A stretch of DNA of 64,000 nucleotides from Arabidopsis thaliana (taxonomy: Eukaryota > Streptophyta > Magnoliopsida > Brassicales > Brassicaceae). The notes under the pieces were generated by a model that saw only the letters and a list, made by a program, of their open reading frames with translations, had not been told where the DNA came from and did not search any database. The stretch covers positions 3,472,101-3,536,100 of the forward strand of contig NC_003074.8 in assembly GCF_000001735.4 (NCBI RefSeq), given 5' to 3'. How positions within the stretch are numbered: position 1 is the stretch's first letter; every line of letters starts with the position of its first letter. Positions 46,565-59,217 of the stretch are shown one piece after another. The position numbers were made by a program, and so were the translations under genes.

Positions 46565-48992
46565 TTACCGGAGTTCATACACCATTATCTCCGATAGCTC
46601 GGCCCCAACAACTTTCCTGTAACTAACCAACATCGATTCGAGTTGTTTCTGAACCACTGGATTCTTGAACCGCGGTATATCCTTCAAGTACAATTTTTAC
46701 AAAGATTGAGAATTTGATTATCTGGAAAGAAAACAGGAGAGAGCAATGATAGTGATACTGATAGTACCTTGTATCGAAGTCGAGGTCCATTAAGACTGAT
46801 AAGGATATTGGTAATGTCACTCCGGTTTCTGCTACTGCTAGAGTCTGAGTCTGAGTCTTCATCAGAGTTATACATTTCATCATCATCATCATTTGTATCC
46901 CCTTGTTCCATGTCTTCATGTTCACTCGTAGATTCCAATAGGGTTTCAGAAGCTTGAGGTGATGATGATGATGAAGAAACCTTACTGATATTGGACAAGA
47001 CGGAATAAGGCTTTTTATCAAGCAGAGGCTTGGCTACTTCGAATGGAACCCATCTGAGAACAAAATACAAGAGAATCAGTTATATGCTCTCCACAACTAA
47101 CAAGAATTTGATCTTAGTTTTGTGGTTTAAGGAACTTACTGGTACCGGAGAGGGCATAGAAGCTCAGACGGACGATAGGCTGCTTTATATCTCATCTTGT
47201 TACAGGAATGTATGTAATAGCCAAGATAGTAATACTCAAGAGTAGAGCAATGAGCTTGGTTCTGTTTTACCCAATCGATTTCTTGCAGGGCTGAGTAGTT
47301 TCCAAGAGACAAGGATGCGAAATCCGGATCCCAGAACAGGTATTTACTAGACAAACATTTAGGAAGAATATCAATCACCCCAACAGCAATTAGACGGTCA
47401 TCAACTCGGTATTGTTGATGGAAAGAACCAAAGCCACAAAGAGGAATCTTTTCTTCATCATCATAACCTGAAGAAGGAACTTCAGTGAGCGGAGTGTCTA
47501 CCAAAAACCGTTTGTATGAAGTTTCTGAGATGCTCTCCGGCTTATCATTATGCACTTTCATTTGATACCGTTTGTATAATTCATATTCCTCTGGTTCAAA
47601 ACTCGACCTTTTCAAGTGCATCTCCAGCTTCCGCTTTCTTGCATGAAGCTTGTTCGAAGAAGACTTTATTGTTGTAGCACATAGGCTTTCTTCACCTTCA
47701 TTTCTATCTGAGGAAGTAACTTGGGTAGCTGAAAGGAAGTTGATATGACCCTTGGAGACCTTAACAGAAAAACCAGTAAACTCTCCAACCTTATTCATTG
47801 CACTTAACAACTTCTCAGAAACAGCCTCTGGTGATAATCTGTTTTCTTCTACGTTTTTGCCTTTCTCCAATGTCTGTGTGTGTTTCATAGCAGCTACTAT
47901 TGGAAAAGCAATGTTGCTGGTGTATAAGAGGTCTTCTGACCCTTCAGCTAGTTTCTTCCTTTTAGCAGAAAAAACTTTCTTTACTGAAGCTTTGGGAATC
48001 TGAACATTAGAAGGAAACTCACCACTCTGTATGCATTTTTGTACCGCATTATCAATTTGTTCAGACAAATCTTTCATGATTGGTTCCAGTTCATTGTTTT
48101 TTTCTCTTTTAGCAGCTCCAAGTGATTTTTTCACTGACACTGAAACTTCACGGGAGAAAGAGACATCTTGATCTTCTGTCTGCTCACTCGGCTTCGCATC
48201 TAGTTCACCATCCAAAAACCTTTGTACACAACATCACAGAAACAGTTCAACCAGAAATTTTAAAGGTAAGAGGAAAGGTTTTATGACATAACTGAAAAAA
48301 AGATCTTGGTACAGTTTCCATATGCATCCACAGAGATGCATATACCTTTCTATTCTTCTACGCACTCGCTGCTGCTCCTTAGAAGGGACAAAATCACTTG
48401 CTTTCAAGCGGATTGTATAAGAAGGGCAACAAGTCTTCTCCATCTCAGGTTTGTAAAGATAGCAGCCAGATCGTCTCCATCCACTGTCAAGAAGAGCTTT
48501 TAAAAAAAAAAAAAAAAACCCAAAGAATACATCAAAAATGATAACTAAGATCAGAAAAGAGAATCAAAATGTTGAATGAAGAACTTCAAATCAAAGAAGC
48601 AAAAATTCAAACTTTGTGTTTACACATAATCAAACATATTAATAAGAACATGAGATTGATGTAACAAACCTTGATAGTCATTAACGGTGAGTCTCTCTGT
48701 CCATAAACCTGCAATGGAAATCATTCACATTCCCAAATCGGAAAATCTTTTTATTTGACTTATACGATAGTCAGATCAATTCAACGACAAACTATACAGA
48801 AGATTCACGAACTAATAAAACGATATTTCAAAGGCAATGCAACGAACCGTGAGAAATACTAAAGCGGGTAGAAGATTTACAGTAACCGCAAGTTGATTTA
48901 TTTCGTCCACAATCAGCGACTATACTCTCTCCGCCGATGCCACCACGGCTGCTACTCGCCTCGTTCTTCGTCTTCGCTTTCTTCGACGACAT
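46565..48992 (-). CDS. ATE2: Arginyl-tRNA--protein transferase 2 (ATE2)
   Basis: Transfers Arg from Arg-tRNA to N-terminal Asp, Glu or oxidised Cys, creating N-degrons for PRT6-mediated proteolysis. The first exon begins MSSKKAKTKNEASSSRGGIG and carries the Cys-rich N-terminal motif CGRNKSTCGYCKSS, which binds metal in the ATE family. ATE_N continues with WRRSGCYLYKPEMEKTCCPS and LKASDFVPSKEQQRVRRRIE. The large exon (47136-48212) holds a variable Lys/Ser-rich insert, then the GNAT-like ATE_C core (YELYKRYQMKVHNDKPES, FGSFHQQYRVDDRLIAVGVI, YYYLGYYIHSCNKMRYKAAY). The last exons add RWVPFEVAKPLLDKKPYSVL, a long Ser/acidic tract, and DIPRFKNPVVQKQLE with the stop at 46565-46567. About 600 aa. ATE2 rather than ATE1 is chosen from locus order (AT3G11240). 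Confidence 0.93.
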
Positions 48993-49352
48993 GATCGGAG
49001 AGAATCCACAACGATGAGAATCATGGTGAGCTCTTCCCGGTGAAGAAGAAGGAGAAGAAGCTCCTGATCAACGCCTTGTAGTTTTTACCAAAATGAACGA
49101 CACGAAGTTTTCTTCTAACATTAAAAAAACGTCACGCGTGTTATCTTGTCAATTTGGGCCTAATTTTAGTTAAAGCCCAATTCCCATCAAAGTAAACAAG
49201 AGCCGTCAGATCACAAATTAATCAAAACAAACACGAACCGTTAGATTTAGATCGCCGCAAAAACCCTAACTTCCTTCATCATCTTTCCCAAACACTCTCC
49301 GAAACAGAGAACATTTTGAGTTTTTATCTAAAGCTAAATCCTTTGAGCAACA
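48993..49352. promoter_or_regulatory. Bidirectional promoter between ATE2 and RPP0C
   Basis: Only 360 bases lie between the two divergent start codons. They hold TGGGCC at 49155-49160, an opposed AGCCCAA near 49174-49180 (site II pair) and AAACCCTAA at 49261-49269 (telo-box, close to the P0 start). The motifs are the ribosomal-protein signature; whether ATE2 shares them is inference. Confidence 0.7.
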
Positions 49353-50726
49353 ATGGTGAAGGCAACAAAAGCAGAGAAGAAGATAGCGTATGACACAAAA
49401 CTATGTCAGCTTATCGACGAATACACTCAGATCTTAGTCGTTGCGGCGGACAACGTCGGATCGACTCAGCTTCAGAACATCAGGAAAGGTCTTCGTGGAG
49501 ACTCAGTGGTTCTCATGGGTAAGAACACTATGATGAAACGTTCCGTTAGAATCCACTCCGAGAACTCTGGAAACACTGCAATTTTGAATCTGCTTCCCCT
49601 CCTTCAGGTTAATCTCAGCTTCTTCGAAAATGTTGAGACTTTCTATACGCTGGAGACTTGAGATTGTAAATTTGCGATTTTTCTGTGTTTGTTTGATTAG
49701 GGAAACGTTGGTTTGATCTTCACTAAAGGTGATCTCAAGGAAGTGAGCGAGGAGGTTGCCAAATACAAGGTTGATTAGTCTGTGTAGCTGATCTATATCA
49801 ACTTGTGTATTGGATTCTGTAAAATGTTGATACTTTCTCAATGTGGTTGGATTGAAATGGAAGTCTTTTATGATATGAACAGGTTGGTGCTCCTGCTCGT
49901 GTGGGTTTAGTTGCTCCTATTGATGTGGTTGTTCAACCTGGCAACACTGGTCTTGACCCATCTCAAACATCGTTCTTCCAGGTTTGGTTAATAAAGCATT
50001 GTAATGCTCGATTGTTTGTTTGTTTGAATACAAAATGTAAAGTTGTTGAAACATGAATGTGTTGTTTGGAATGTTTAGGTGCTTAACATTCCCACTAAGA
50101 TTAACAAGGGTACTGTTGAAATTATCACCCCTGTGGAGCTTATCAAGCAAGGTGACAAGGTTGGGTCTTCTGAGGCTGCCCTTCTAGCTAAGCTTGGCAT
50201 TAGGCCTTTCTCGTATGGTCTAGTTGTTCAGTCGGTTTATGATAATGGATCAGTCTTCAGTCCAGAGGTTCTTGATCTTACTGAAGATCAACTTGTTGAA
50301 AAGTTTGCTTCTGGTATCTCTATGGTCACTTCCTTGGCTCTAGCTGTTTCTTACCCTACCCTTGCGGCTGCACCGCATATGTTCATCAATGCCTACAAGA
50401 ATGCTTTAGCTATTGCTGTTGCTACTGACTACACTTTCCCTCAAGCAGAGAAGGTCAAGGAATTCTTAAAGGTTAGTCATTAAATTGTACATCTTCTTCT
50501 TATGTGGTTTTTGAAACTTGTAGTATTGTTCGTGTTAATGTTAACTCTTTGGTGTAAATTTGAAATGCAGGATCCCAGCAAGTTTGTTGTTGCTGCAGCG
50601 GCAGTGTCTGCGGATGCAGGTGGTGGTAGTGCTCAAGCTGGAGCTGCAGCTAAGGTAGAGGAGAAGAAAGAAGAATCAGACGAAGAAGACTATGAGGGTG
50701 GTTTCGGTTTGTTTGACGAAGAGTAG
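49353..50726 (+). CDS. RPP0C: 60S acidic ribosomal protein P0 (RPP0C, uL10)
   Basis: The base of the ribosomal stalk: it binds 28S rRNA at the GTPase centre and carries P1/P2 dimers. Five exons, join(49353..49607, 49701..49769, 49883..49981, 50079..50471, 50571..50726), give 323 aa. The N-terminal rRNA-binding domain starts [20 protein letters not shown] and includes [18 protein letters not shown]. The helical P1/P2-binding spine follows ([40 protein letters not shown]). The Ala/Gly-rich hinge and acidic tail end [14 protein letters not shown]; the canonical P-protein ending is SDDDMGFGLFD, so the tail is a plant variant. The telo-box 84 bases upstream supports this start. Locus AT3G11250; paralogues lie elsewhere. 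Confidence 0.95.
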
Positions 50727-53700
50727 GTTTTGTCTATAAGGTTTTACCTTTTTTTGTGGTGGCTTATAGTTATAATCTAAGTGTTGCTTCGTTTGTAGTA
50801 AGGCTGATCTCAAATGTTTTTGGTTTCAAGACAATTCAGATTTTATGTTTGGAAAGACTTTTATCTACCAACTTCAAAAGAAATGTTAGTTTTTTTCTTT
50901 ATACCTGAACAAAATTTATTGACTAAAATATTAGCCAACGTTACAACTTACAACTGTCAACTATATGAGTTTAACTTAATCAGAGACGTTGACAAAAAAA
51001 AAAAAAAAAAACTTAATCAGAGACCAAATTATTTTGGTTATATGGTAGCGAACTAGGAATTGTATGTGCTTATAACATAATGGCTTTTGCTCGATAACTC
51101 TATTTATGAAGGATTGGAGTATATGTCACTGACTCTTCATTAGAATACACACGGCTACTAGGATATTATGATTTAGATAGACTATAAAACAAAAATTCTT
51201 AATTTGTTGATTTTAGCTTGTGTTTAATTTTAAAGAAAACAATGTCACATTTCAAATATGCTTGCCAAAAATTAGTCGATAGATCCACAAGTTGATCTCT
51301 ATAAGATCAAGAACCTCGGGGATGAAGACCGAGCTATTATTGTATTTTAAAAGTATTTTGATGCAGAAGAAGGTATAAGGTATTACACTTTTCCATTGAG
51401 CAATTAAAAGTTTACGTTTCTTTGTTCTTATGCTTTCCTTCGTAGTAGGCTCTTTGCCCTAAGATCTCACGCGTGCCCTAATTTCATGCCATGAATCCAT
51501 CCTGGTTTCCTACTTTTCTGTTTCATTTTAATCCTAATTTATGTTGGATCAATATTTGATAAATATAAATCGGGCATTTCTAAATTTGTTACATACGTAA
51601 AACACTGTTGACAGGTTTTGCTGAATAGCTAGCTGGTTCTGTATGGTTAAAGAACTAGAAAAGAGTGGAATTAAGATCGTTAAGAAAAAGCTAAGGTTTT
51701 AGAGTTTAACTATGAAATATGTATGTATAGATTATGCATTTTCGTTTTTGGAGGCTATCATCACACGTCTAAAATTAGTCCATGTGTTGTTAGAGCTGTC
51801 AAATTTTAGTTATTGACAACACTACTATACATGGTATTTTCTGGAAAAATGTATATAAAAAAAAAACACTTTTTAAAGTGAAGCTTTTTATTCCACTTAC
51901 GTATGTTAAAGTGCTTAGAAAAAGATAGGAAATTGTACTGGACATACAGAGAAGACAAAGGACAAAGAAGACCAATACATGTCGCTACTTTTTACAAATC
52001 TCTAAACCTTAAATTCTTCCCCATGTATGCTTGTGAACAATTAATAATTTGAATTTAGATATAATTCTTCAATTGCCTTTCAAAATCATTATTCAGCAAA
52101 TTAAGTAATTCTTCATGTTAATAGTAATCGTTGACATCCAAATTTGGATATATATTGATAATTTAAACTACCAAATATTCCAATGAACTAGTTCATATCG
52201 TTTGCTAAATAATGTTTTCTATATGCAATTTCGTGATATACTACAAGGTTATATTTCAAAGTTTCTAGAAGCAAACCTTTAAAATCAAATCAAATATGAA
52301 AATTACTTAGGAAAAAGTTACACGCTTGACATGAATACAGTTTCTTTTTAAGATTTGGTATTAGTTGAACCTTTTGATGAGAGTAATGGAAAAAATATGG
52401 AACCCATTAAAAAAAGAAGTTAGATAATACTACAAAATTCCTACCACAAAAGAAAAGAAGAAGATAATACTACAACATTGACCTAGTAGTTAGAGCCACC
52501 ATACCCAAACTGTTGTCGTATCAAATCTTTAGTAATTGTACTATTCTAATGATCGATTCAAATATTATAATATAGAGATTATAGATAATTGTATAGATAT
52601 TGTACGTTAAAAGAAATATGTATATATTACATGGAACATCATAGGGAATTGAATGTTAGTGGACATTACGATGTGAGACCGCCTTCAACTTTTTTGACTA
52701 CGATAAGAACACAATTCTCGCTGTCTGAGAAGTCTATATACAAATGAAACAACTCCAATGTTATCTGTATATAATCAATAAATCATCTTGCAAAATTTGA
52801 TCGTCGTACTTATATATTAATTACTAAATAGCCAAACAAAGCTTAAGTTTTGACCATCTTAAAACACTATTATTGATGAAGCGCGAAACGCTATAATCAT
52901 TAAAGACGCCAAACTCAAAGTTTCTTTTCTCCCTTAGGTTTGCAACTTTGCATCTGTGTAATTTTAAATTTAACTACAAATACATATTAAAGTAATCATA
53001 TATGAACTTAAGAACTATACTTTCTCAAACTAATGTGTCGTTATGTTTTTGATAGTTGTTCTTTCTTATAAATATACTAGCTCAACTTTTTGTTCGAAAA
53101 GTTGTCTCAGCAGTTACTTAAATCAAGAGTGTTGTCCATTAAGGCTAGACAACGTCCATAGGTGTTTATAGAAAGAAAAAAAACCTTCCATAGGTTTCCA
53201 TTGCATTAACACAAACGGGTTGATTGATTGCTCTCTCGCTAATTTTTTTTAATACTAATAGTCATCATAAACTTAAAATTAGAAACCAAGGTTGCTTTTT
53301 GAGGTTCCCAAAACTTGGAACCCGGACTTGTGTAAAAAGAAAGAAAAAAACAACCCAAAAAACTATGCAAAGTAGTGAATGTTGTATAAAAGCATATATC
53401 ACAACAACAAAAAAGAATATTGCAAAAAAACAAAGTATATGATATGTTTGGGGGCATCCAATACGAGAGTTTTGATATCTCAAATCCACGACATGCTATC
53501 TTTAACTTTTTAATGTACAACTCACAACTGTTTTATCATCCAGTACCAGTAATTGATGACTAATTGGGTGCTGGGTGCATGCCACTTTTTTCTATATATC
53601 TAACAAATCTAAGTCATAAAGTTTCTCTAAACCGAATTAAATCCAAAAATCTACTTATTTAGTTAGACTCGAGAGTAGGTAATGAGATATTCTGTAAGAA

Positions 53701-55505
53701 ATTTGTAATTAAACAAAGATGTTATGTAAATTAACTGGGATGATTCCAAGTAACATAAGCCACGTGAACTTTGACTTTGACACCGAATTGATCAATTTTA
53801 AAAACAAGATGCAGTTTATATGCGAGAGAGACAAAGATATTTGTAAGTACTGTTATGTTGTCTAGTGAAGAGTACTTTGTTTATAAAAACAATGTTTGGT
53901 TTTATTCACATTGTCATTTTATTATTTGGACCATTTTCGTCTTGCTTAGCATCCCGTGCATGTCTCATCTAAATCCTCACTATTAAGACATTTTAACGCA
54001 CACTACATGAATATTATAAGTTTTTCCTTTCTATTTCTGCTGGTGTCATACGTACTGTTCATATAGACATCAATAAGTTTCTTGTACAAACAACTAGACT
54101 ATGCAAAATTATAAGAGCTGGATTGTATATTGTTAAAACTGAGGCATGTATGAGTTGTACGCTTAAAAGTGAAATATTTTTTCGGTCGCAGGTTATATAC
54201 TAGAATGCAGTTAGATTTTAACTAAGAAATAAATTTTTGACCAAAGCATTTACAGTATAATGCATGATTTATGTTACTATTGCTGCTGTCTCATTTTCAG
54301 ATTTCAAAAATCAGATCTAATTGACGTGATAGCATATAGAGGCTAGTAAAACACTATGAGTTTATACTTTTATTGATGGTTAAAATTATTTTTACATCTT
54401 GCAGTCATCTTTCAACCATTCTTCATTCTAGAAGGAGTTCTTGGTGACTTAATAAATGGCTTTTTACAAATATTTTGGTGTAGGACTTATATTATACATG
54501 TGTGTGGCGAACCTTCTGGTTCTATCTATTAAATGCCTTTTCTTTTTGTAGTTTTTTATGATTCAGAATTCAGATATTTGATTTTGTAATATTATATTTT
54601 CTTATAAAAGAGAATAAAATTTCAAATTTCCTGTCTACACTTGCCGACCAACGTTCCTCAAGTGTCACATCTTCTGTGCAAGAGAGACAAAACTACAATC
54701 TGTTCACACAATGTCATGATGTTTATAATTAATCTTATCATCTTCATTCATATCAAACTAATATCGGCCATCCATCCGTCTCAATAATGTAATTGCATAC
54801 AATCTTTGTTTAGGACTTGCTAGCTATTTCAACTTATTATTGATTACAGATTAGATCTACAATTTGTAAAGAACTTCTAACTTCAAAACAAATACAAAAA
54901 AAAGAAAGTGAATGTAAAATTTCTAGTGTCATAATTTGGAATAGTTGAAGCATTGAAGTTACAATATCGAACGTTAAAATATTGACACTAGATAGTACAT
55001 TACCACCAAGGCTTTCTGATTATTCTTATCATGTTATATGAATAGTAAGAAATTACGTAGAACGCAATTTAAGTGTGTGCGAGTCACCACAAATTAAAGG
55101 AGAACAAATTCAATGTTTCAATCGCTGGTTCCGATATACAACTTATGCATGCCATGGCATGAATGCGAGATCCAATTATATACTAATATATACACACAAA
55201 AACATATGTAAATATAGATGGAACAGAAGCCTAGATAGGTTAGGATAAAGAAAACGATCAAATCTGCAAAGATCAGTCTCTCCCAAATCCCCAAAAAAAA
55301 CAAAGCATGCATTTCGTAATAAACAACTCATCATAAAACGACACATAACTCGAAAACCTCTCCTCCCGACATTTCATCAATTCATTTCTCTTTTTATTTT
55401 CGAAAAGATGAAAACTTAATAAATTATTATGAACAATCTTACTATATATATGGATATATACACAGGCCCTAAAACGTAAAACAGTTGAGGACTTTACATC
55501 TGAAC
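50727..55505. other. Long spacer and WOX5 upstream region
   Basis: About 4.8 kb without a convincing gene, mostly AT-rich. After the P0 3' UTR comes a poly(A) tract flanked by a 15-bp direct repeat (separate entry). The rest has only short open frames (for example 53224-53520) with no domain. TATA-like TATATATATGG near 55443-55453 precedes WOX5. The distal part may hold WOX5 control elements, but no specific site can be assigned by eye. Confidence 0.5.
50973..51024 (+). mobile_element. Poly(A) insertion flanked by a 15-bp target-site-like duplication
   Basis: The 15-mer AACTTAATCAGAGAC occurs at 50973-50987 and again at 51010-51024. Between the copies lie only GTTGAC and about 18 A residues. 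A direct repeat of this length around a poly(A) run is what LINE-type target-primed reverse transcription leaves; the insert here would be almost wholly tail. Slippage alone does not explain an exact 15-mer. Confidence 0.6.
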
Positions 55506-55816
55506 ATGTCTTTCTCCGTGAAAGGTCGAAGCTTACGTGGCAACAATAACGGAGGAACGGGGACGAAGTGCGGGAGATGGAATCCAACGGTGGAGCAGTT
55601 GAAGATATTGACTGATCTGTTTCGAGCCGGTCTTAGAACTCCAACAACTGATCAGATTCAGAAGATCTCTACGGAGCTCAGTTTCTACGGCAAGATAGAG
55701 AGCAAGAATGTTTTCTATTGGTTTCAGAATCATAAGGCTAGGGAGAGGCAGAAACGTCGTAAAATCTCCATTGATTTTGATCATCATCATCATCAACCAT
55801 CAACTAGAGGTAGTCT

Positions 55817-55855
<39 letters not shown>

Positions 55856-56163
55856 TATATCATTATTGTTTTATATGATATTTCTATATATTTAATGGAT
55901 AATAGTGTGTTATTATAGATGTTTTTGAAATAAGCGAAGAAGATTGTCAAGAGGAAGAGAAGGTGATAGAGACATTACAACTCTTTCCGGTGAATTCATT
56001 TGAAGACTCCAACTCCAAGGTGGACAAAATGAGAGCTAGAGGCAATAACCAGTACCGTGAATATATTCGAGAGACCACCACGACGTCGTTTTCTCCATAC
56101 TCATCATGTGGAGCTGAAATGGAACATCCACCGCCATTAGATCTTCGATTAAGCTTTCTTTAA
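55506..56163 (+). CDS. WOX5: WUSCHEL-related homeobox 5 (WOX5)
   Basis: Homeodomain transcription factor that marks and maintains the root quiescent centre and columella stem cells (established knowledge). Two exons, join(55506..55809, 55919..56163), give 182 aa. The WOX homeodomain spans about residues 21-86, from [18 protein letters not shown] through helix 3 [21 protein letters not shown] His run (DHHHHQPS) precedes the intron. Exon 2 encodes the acidic EEDCQEEEK, the WUS-box T120-LQLFP and a terminal EAR-like repressor motif LDLRLSFL; the last two recruit TOPLESS. The start at MSFSVKGRS was chosen because no upstream ATG is in frame; a TTG seven codons earlier is not a plant start. The intron has a (TA)n tract. 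Locus AT3G11260. Confidence 0.96.
55820..55851. repeat. (TA)n microsatellite in the WOX5 intron
   Basis: About 16 uninterrupted TA dinucleotides lie ten bases after the 5' splice site of the 109-bp intron. The tract is probably length-variable between accessions (inference). Confidence 0.95.
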
Positions 56164-56888
56164 GTCATTGACCACAATAACAAAAGAAAAAAAACAGATG
56201 CTTTAGCCTTTAAAATGTTGTTGTATTTTGAATTATGACATATTATCCGATGCATGGTTTATGAGATATTTTCCAATGCATGGTTTATCAAAAAGTTGTC
56301 TCATTTTGTTTGATATAAGAATCTATGTTATGGAATGCGTATATGTATATCATCATATAACTAAGGTTGTGATTTGTTAATGTATTTTTCTATATTTTTT
56401 AAAAATAATTTAAGAAAGACATCATTAACGAATAGTTCTATTTGCATCACAGAAATACTAGAAATATCAGATAAACTTAAAACTTAAAAGATGTTAAAAA
56501 AACAAACTTAAAACTTATCTCTATCAATTTACAAAATTTACATCATCTCGAAATACTTAAGTCTTGATCAACAACCATTAGACCAAAAAACTTGCACAAT
56601 CTTATCAGAATAAAACCAACTCTTTTAAACGAACAGATTAATATCCTTAATATTATTTTACCCAGACCCATTGTCTTTTAGGCCCATATAATTGGGCTTT
56701 ATAATACAGAGAAGGCCCAAACTTTGGTTAAACCCATAGTGCCTAGAGAAGATTAATTAAAGGGGTTTTCCTGGAGAAGAAGCAAACTCAAGTTCCGTCG
56801 GAGATAAAACGGAATCAAAAGTTGAGGTTTTGATCATTCCCGGAGAAAGAAATTTAGAATTACTCAAGCGAATTTGATTAACCCAACA
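56164..56888. other. WOX5 3' flank and RPN8B promoter
   Basis: WOX5 3' UTR, AT-rich spacer, then the promoter and leader of the proteasome gene with three site II elements (separate entry). Confidence 0.55.
56681..56719 (+). promoter_or_regulatory. Three site II elements upstream of RPN8B
   Basis: GGCCCA (56681-56686), TGGGCT (56693-56698) and GGCCCA (56714-56719) form a tight cluster 170-208 bases before the start codon. Such clusters are typical TCP-bound sites in growth-related housekeeping promoters. Confidence 0.65.
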
Positions 56889-59217
56889 ATGGATGTTATA
56901 AAGACGCAACAAATATCGGCAAGGACAATCGAGAAAGTGATCGTTCACCCACTTGTCTTGCTTAGTATCGTCGACCATTACAATCGTGTAGCCAAGGACA
57001 CGAGCAAGCGCGTCGTCGGCGTTTTGCTCGGAAGTAGCTCTCGTGGTACTGTTGACGTCACCAACAGCTACGCAGGTGCCTTGATTTTACTTTTTCCTTT
57101 CTCTTTGTTCTCTTCGATCTCACAGATCTCTGAAAGTTTGTTAAGCTCTTGCTAATCTCATAATTCAATATGTTTAGTGTTCTTGTCTGAAAATTTACTT
57201 AAGTTTAGTTTTTTTTAGCTTTTGGGTTGCAAAATTGTCTTACTTTTAAAATCGTTGTGTGATACTTGGATTCAGTCAAACTTGGTCCTAGTGGCCTAAT
57301 TCCATATTGGAGTGATGAGTATAATATGGTGGTTGAGTTAATTTCTTAGAGAATGAAACAGATTTCATTTGATTTTGCACAGTACATTACACTGTGAGCA
57401 TGTTCATAAGTGCGTTGTTGTTACTTGCACATCACTTGTTTGACTTTTTGTTTGTGGTTTTACAGTGCCTTTTGAGGAGGATGACAAAGACACAAGCATA
57501 TGGTTTCTTGATCACAACTACCACGAGTCGATGTTTCACATGTTCAAGAGAATTAATGGTATTGCTCGGGAAATATAATGCTTAAGAGTATATATGTGGA
57601 AAGCCTCTTTTTTGACTGATTTTCATATTTGCTTTCAGCTAAGGAGCATATTGTGGGTTGGTACAGCACAGGTCCTAAACTTCGAGAGAATGATTTGGAT
57701 GTTCACGCTTTATTCAATGGGTAAGACCAAAATCAGTCTAAAATATGAGATATGATGGTCTAATCTAATATATGGTTTGGTGGTCTGTTTAAGTTATATA
57801 TGTACAAACGTTTTAAAGCATTCACAATCTATCTCTCCTCTCTTGCTAGACCTTATTTCTGTATTACTTCGGTTTTAATCTTAGTTTCTGGTGTTGCAGC
57901 TACGTTCCAAATCCAGTGTTGGTCATTATTGATGTCCAACCTAAAGAACTTGGAATCCCCACAAAAGCATACTATGCGGTTGAGGAGGTGAAAGAGGTAA
58001 ATACCAGCCAATTTTCTAACCATTTTACTTGCTCGACTGTTAAGTTGCATCTGACATACTTGATTTACTTTCTGCATTAGTTATATCCATATATCTAATT
58101 GCCTTGATCCGAACTTCTCTCTCTGCAGAATGCTACCCAGAAAAGCCAACAGGTTTTTGTACACGTGCCTACAGAAATTGCAGCTCATGAAGTTGAGGAA
58201 ATTGGTATGTCTACATGGGGAAACAAATCCTTTGATAGTTTGATTTCCTTATTTCAGAGCATAAGAATGATGAGGGAATTTTTTTTTTTGTAAATGCTTC
58301 CGAGGAAACTCAATGGAGTCCTTCTTGCTTCGCTTACGCCAGTTGGTTGGTCTTGAACAGGTGTGGAACATTTGCTCAGGGATGTAAAAGACACAACCAT
58401 CAGTACCTTGGCAACTGAGGTTATTTTCTTCACACATAACTTAAACATTTCATCATCAAGCTTCTTAATGTTTATTCAAATCATGATTGTTGCTCTCAAA
58501 ACAAAATGTGAGGAACATATATTGAGGAAACTGAAATTATTTGTGAACTGTATTTCAGGTCACTGCGAAACTTACTGCTCTGAAGGGATTGGATGCACGA
58601 CTTCGGGAGATCCGGACTTACCTTGACCTTGTAATCGAAGGAAAACTCCCATTAAACCATGAAATCTTATACCATCTTCAGGTAACACTTTTAATTGTAG
58701 TTGACTAGTAGAATCAAACTGGTTTTCGTGTTTGTTTTTTTCTCAGTATCCGTGACTGCTAGTAAGGATTATTCAGCTAAATTGAATACTCTTTTGCAAA
58801 TCTGTAGGACGTATTCAACTTGCTTCCTAACTTGAACGTCAACGAGTTGGTTAAAGCCTTTGCAGGTTTGCTTTTTCTTCCTTGAAGTTTTATGTTCGCA
58901 CAGGGTTTCTCTCATTTGAACTCTTTTTTTTTTCCTAACTTTATTCATTTTGTACAGTAAAAACAAATGACATGATGCTCGTAATCTACCTTTCTTCGCT
59001 TATCCGAAGTGTAATCGCCCTCCACAGTTTGATCAACAACAAGGTAAGATAGACCATCATCTCTCTATTTCTCTCTAGTAGGTGATTGATTTGAATTTGC
59101 TCTATGCAAAATTTGTTTTGTTAATCTGTGGATGCTATGTTTCAGTTGTTGAATAAGGAACATGAAAAAGCAGAGGACTCAAAGCCTGTTGACATACCCT
59201 TAATCACTGAGAGTTAA
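56889..59217 (+). CDS. RPN8B: 26S proteasome lid subunit RPN8B (MEE34)
   Basis: A scaffold subunit of the 19S lid, the heterodimer partner of the deubiquitinase RPN11. The exons read [20 protein letters not shown], then the MPN domain ([60 protein letters not shown]). The JAMM zinc motif is absent, as expected for RPN8, which is catalytically silent. The C-terminal helices follow ([60 protein letters not shown]), and the protein ends VDIPLITES. About 310 aa over eight or nine exons. It lacks the Lys-rich tail of the RPN8A type. MEE34 (AT3G11270) was named for a maternal-effect embryo arrest screen. Internal splice sites were judged by eye from GT-AG and the conserved protein. Confidence 0.94.

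Noticed and set aside
55485-55505. Seven-codon upstream extension of WOX5
   Set aside because: It would start at TTG, not ATG; the ATG at 55506 gives the known 182-aa protein.
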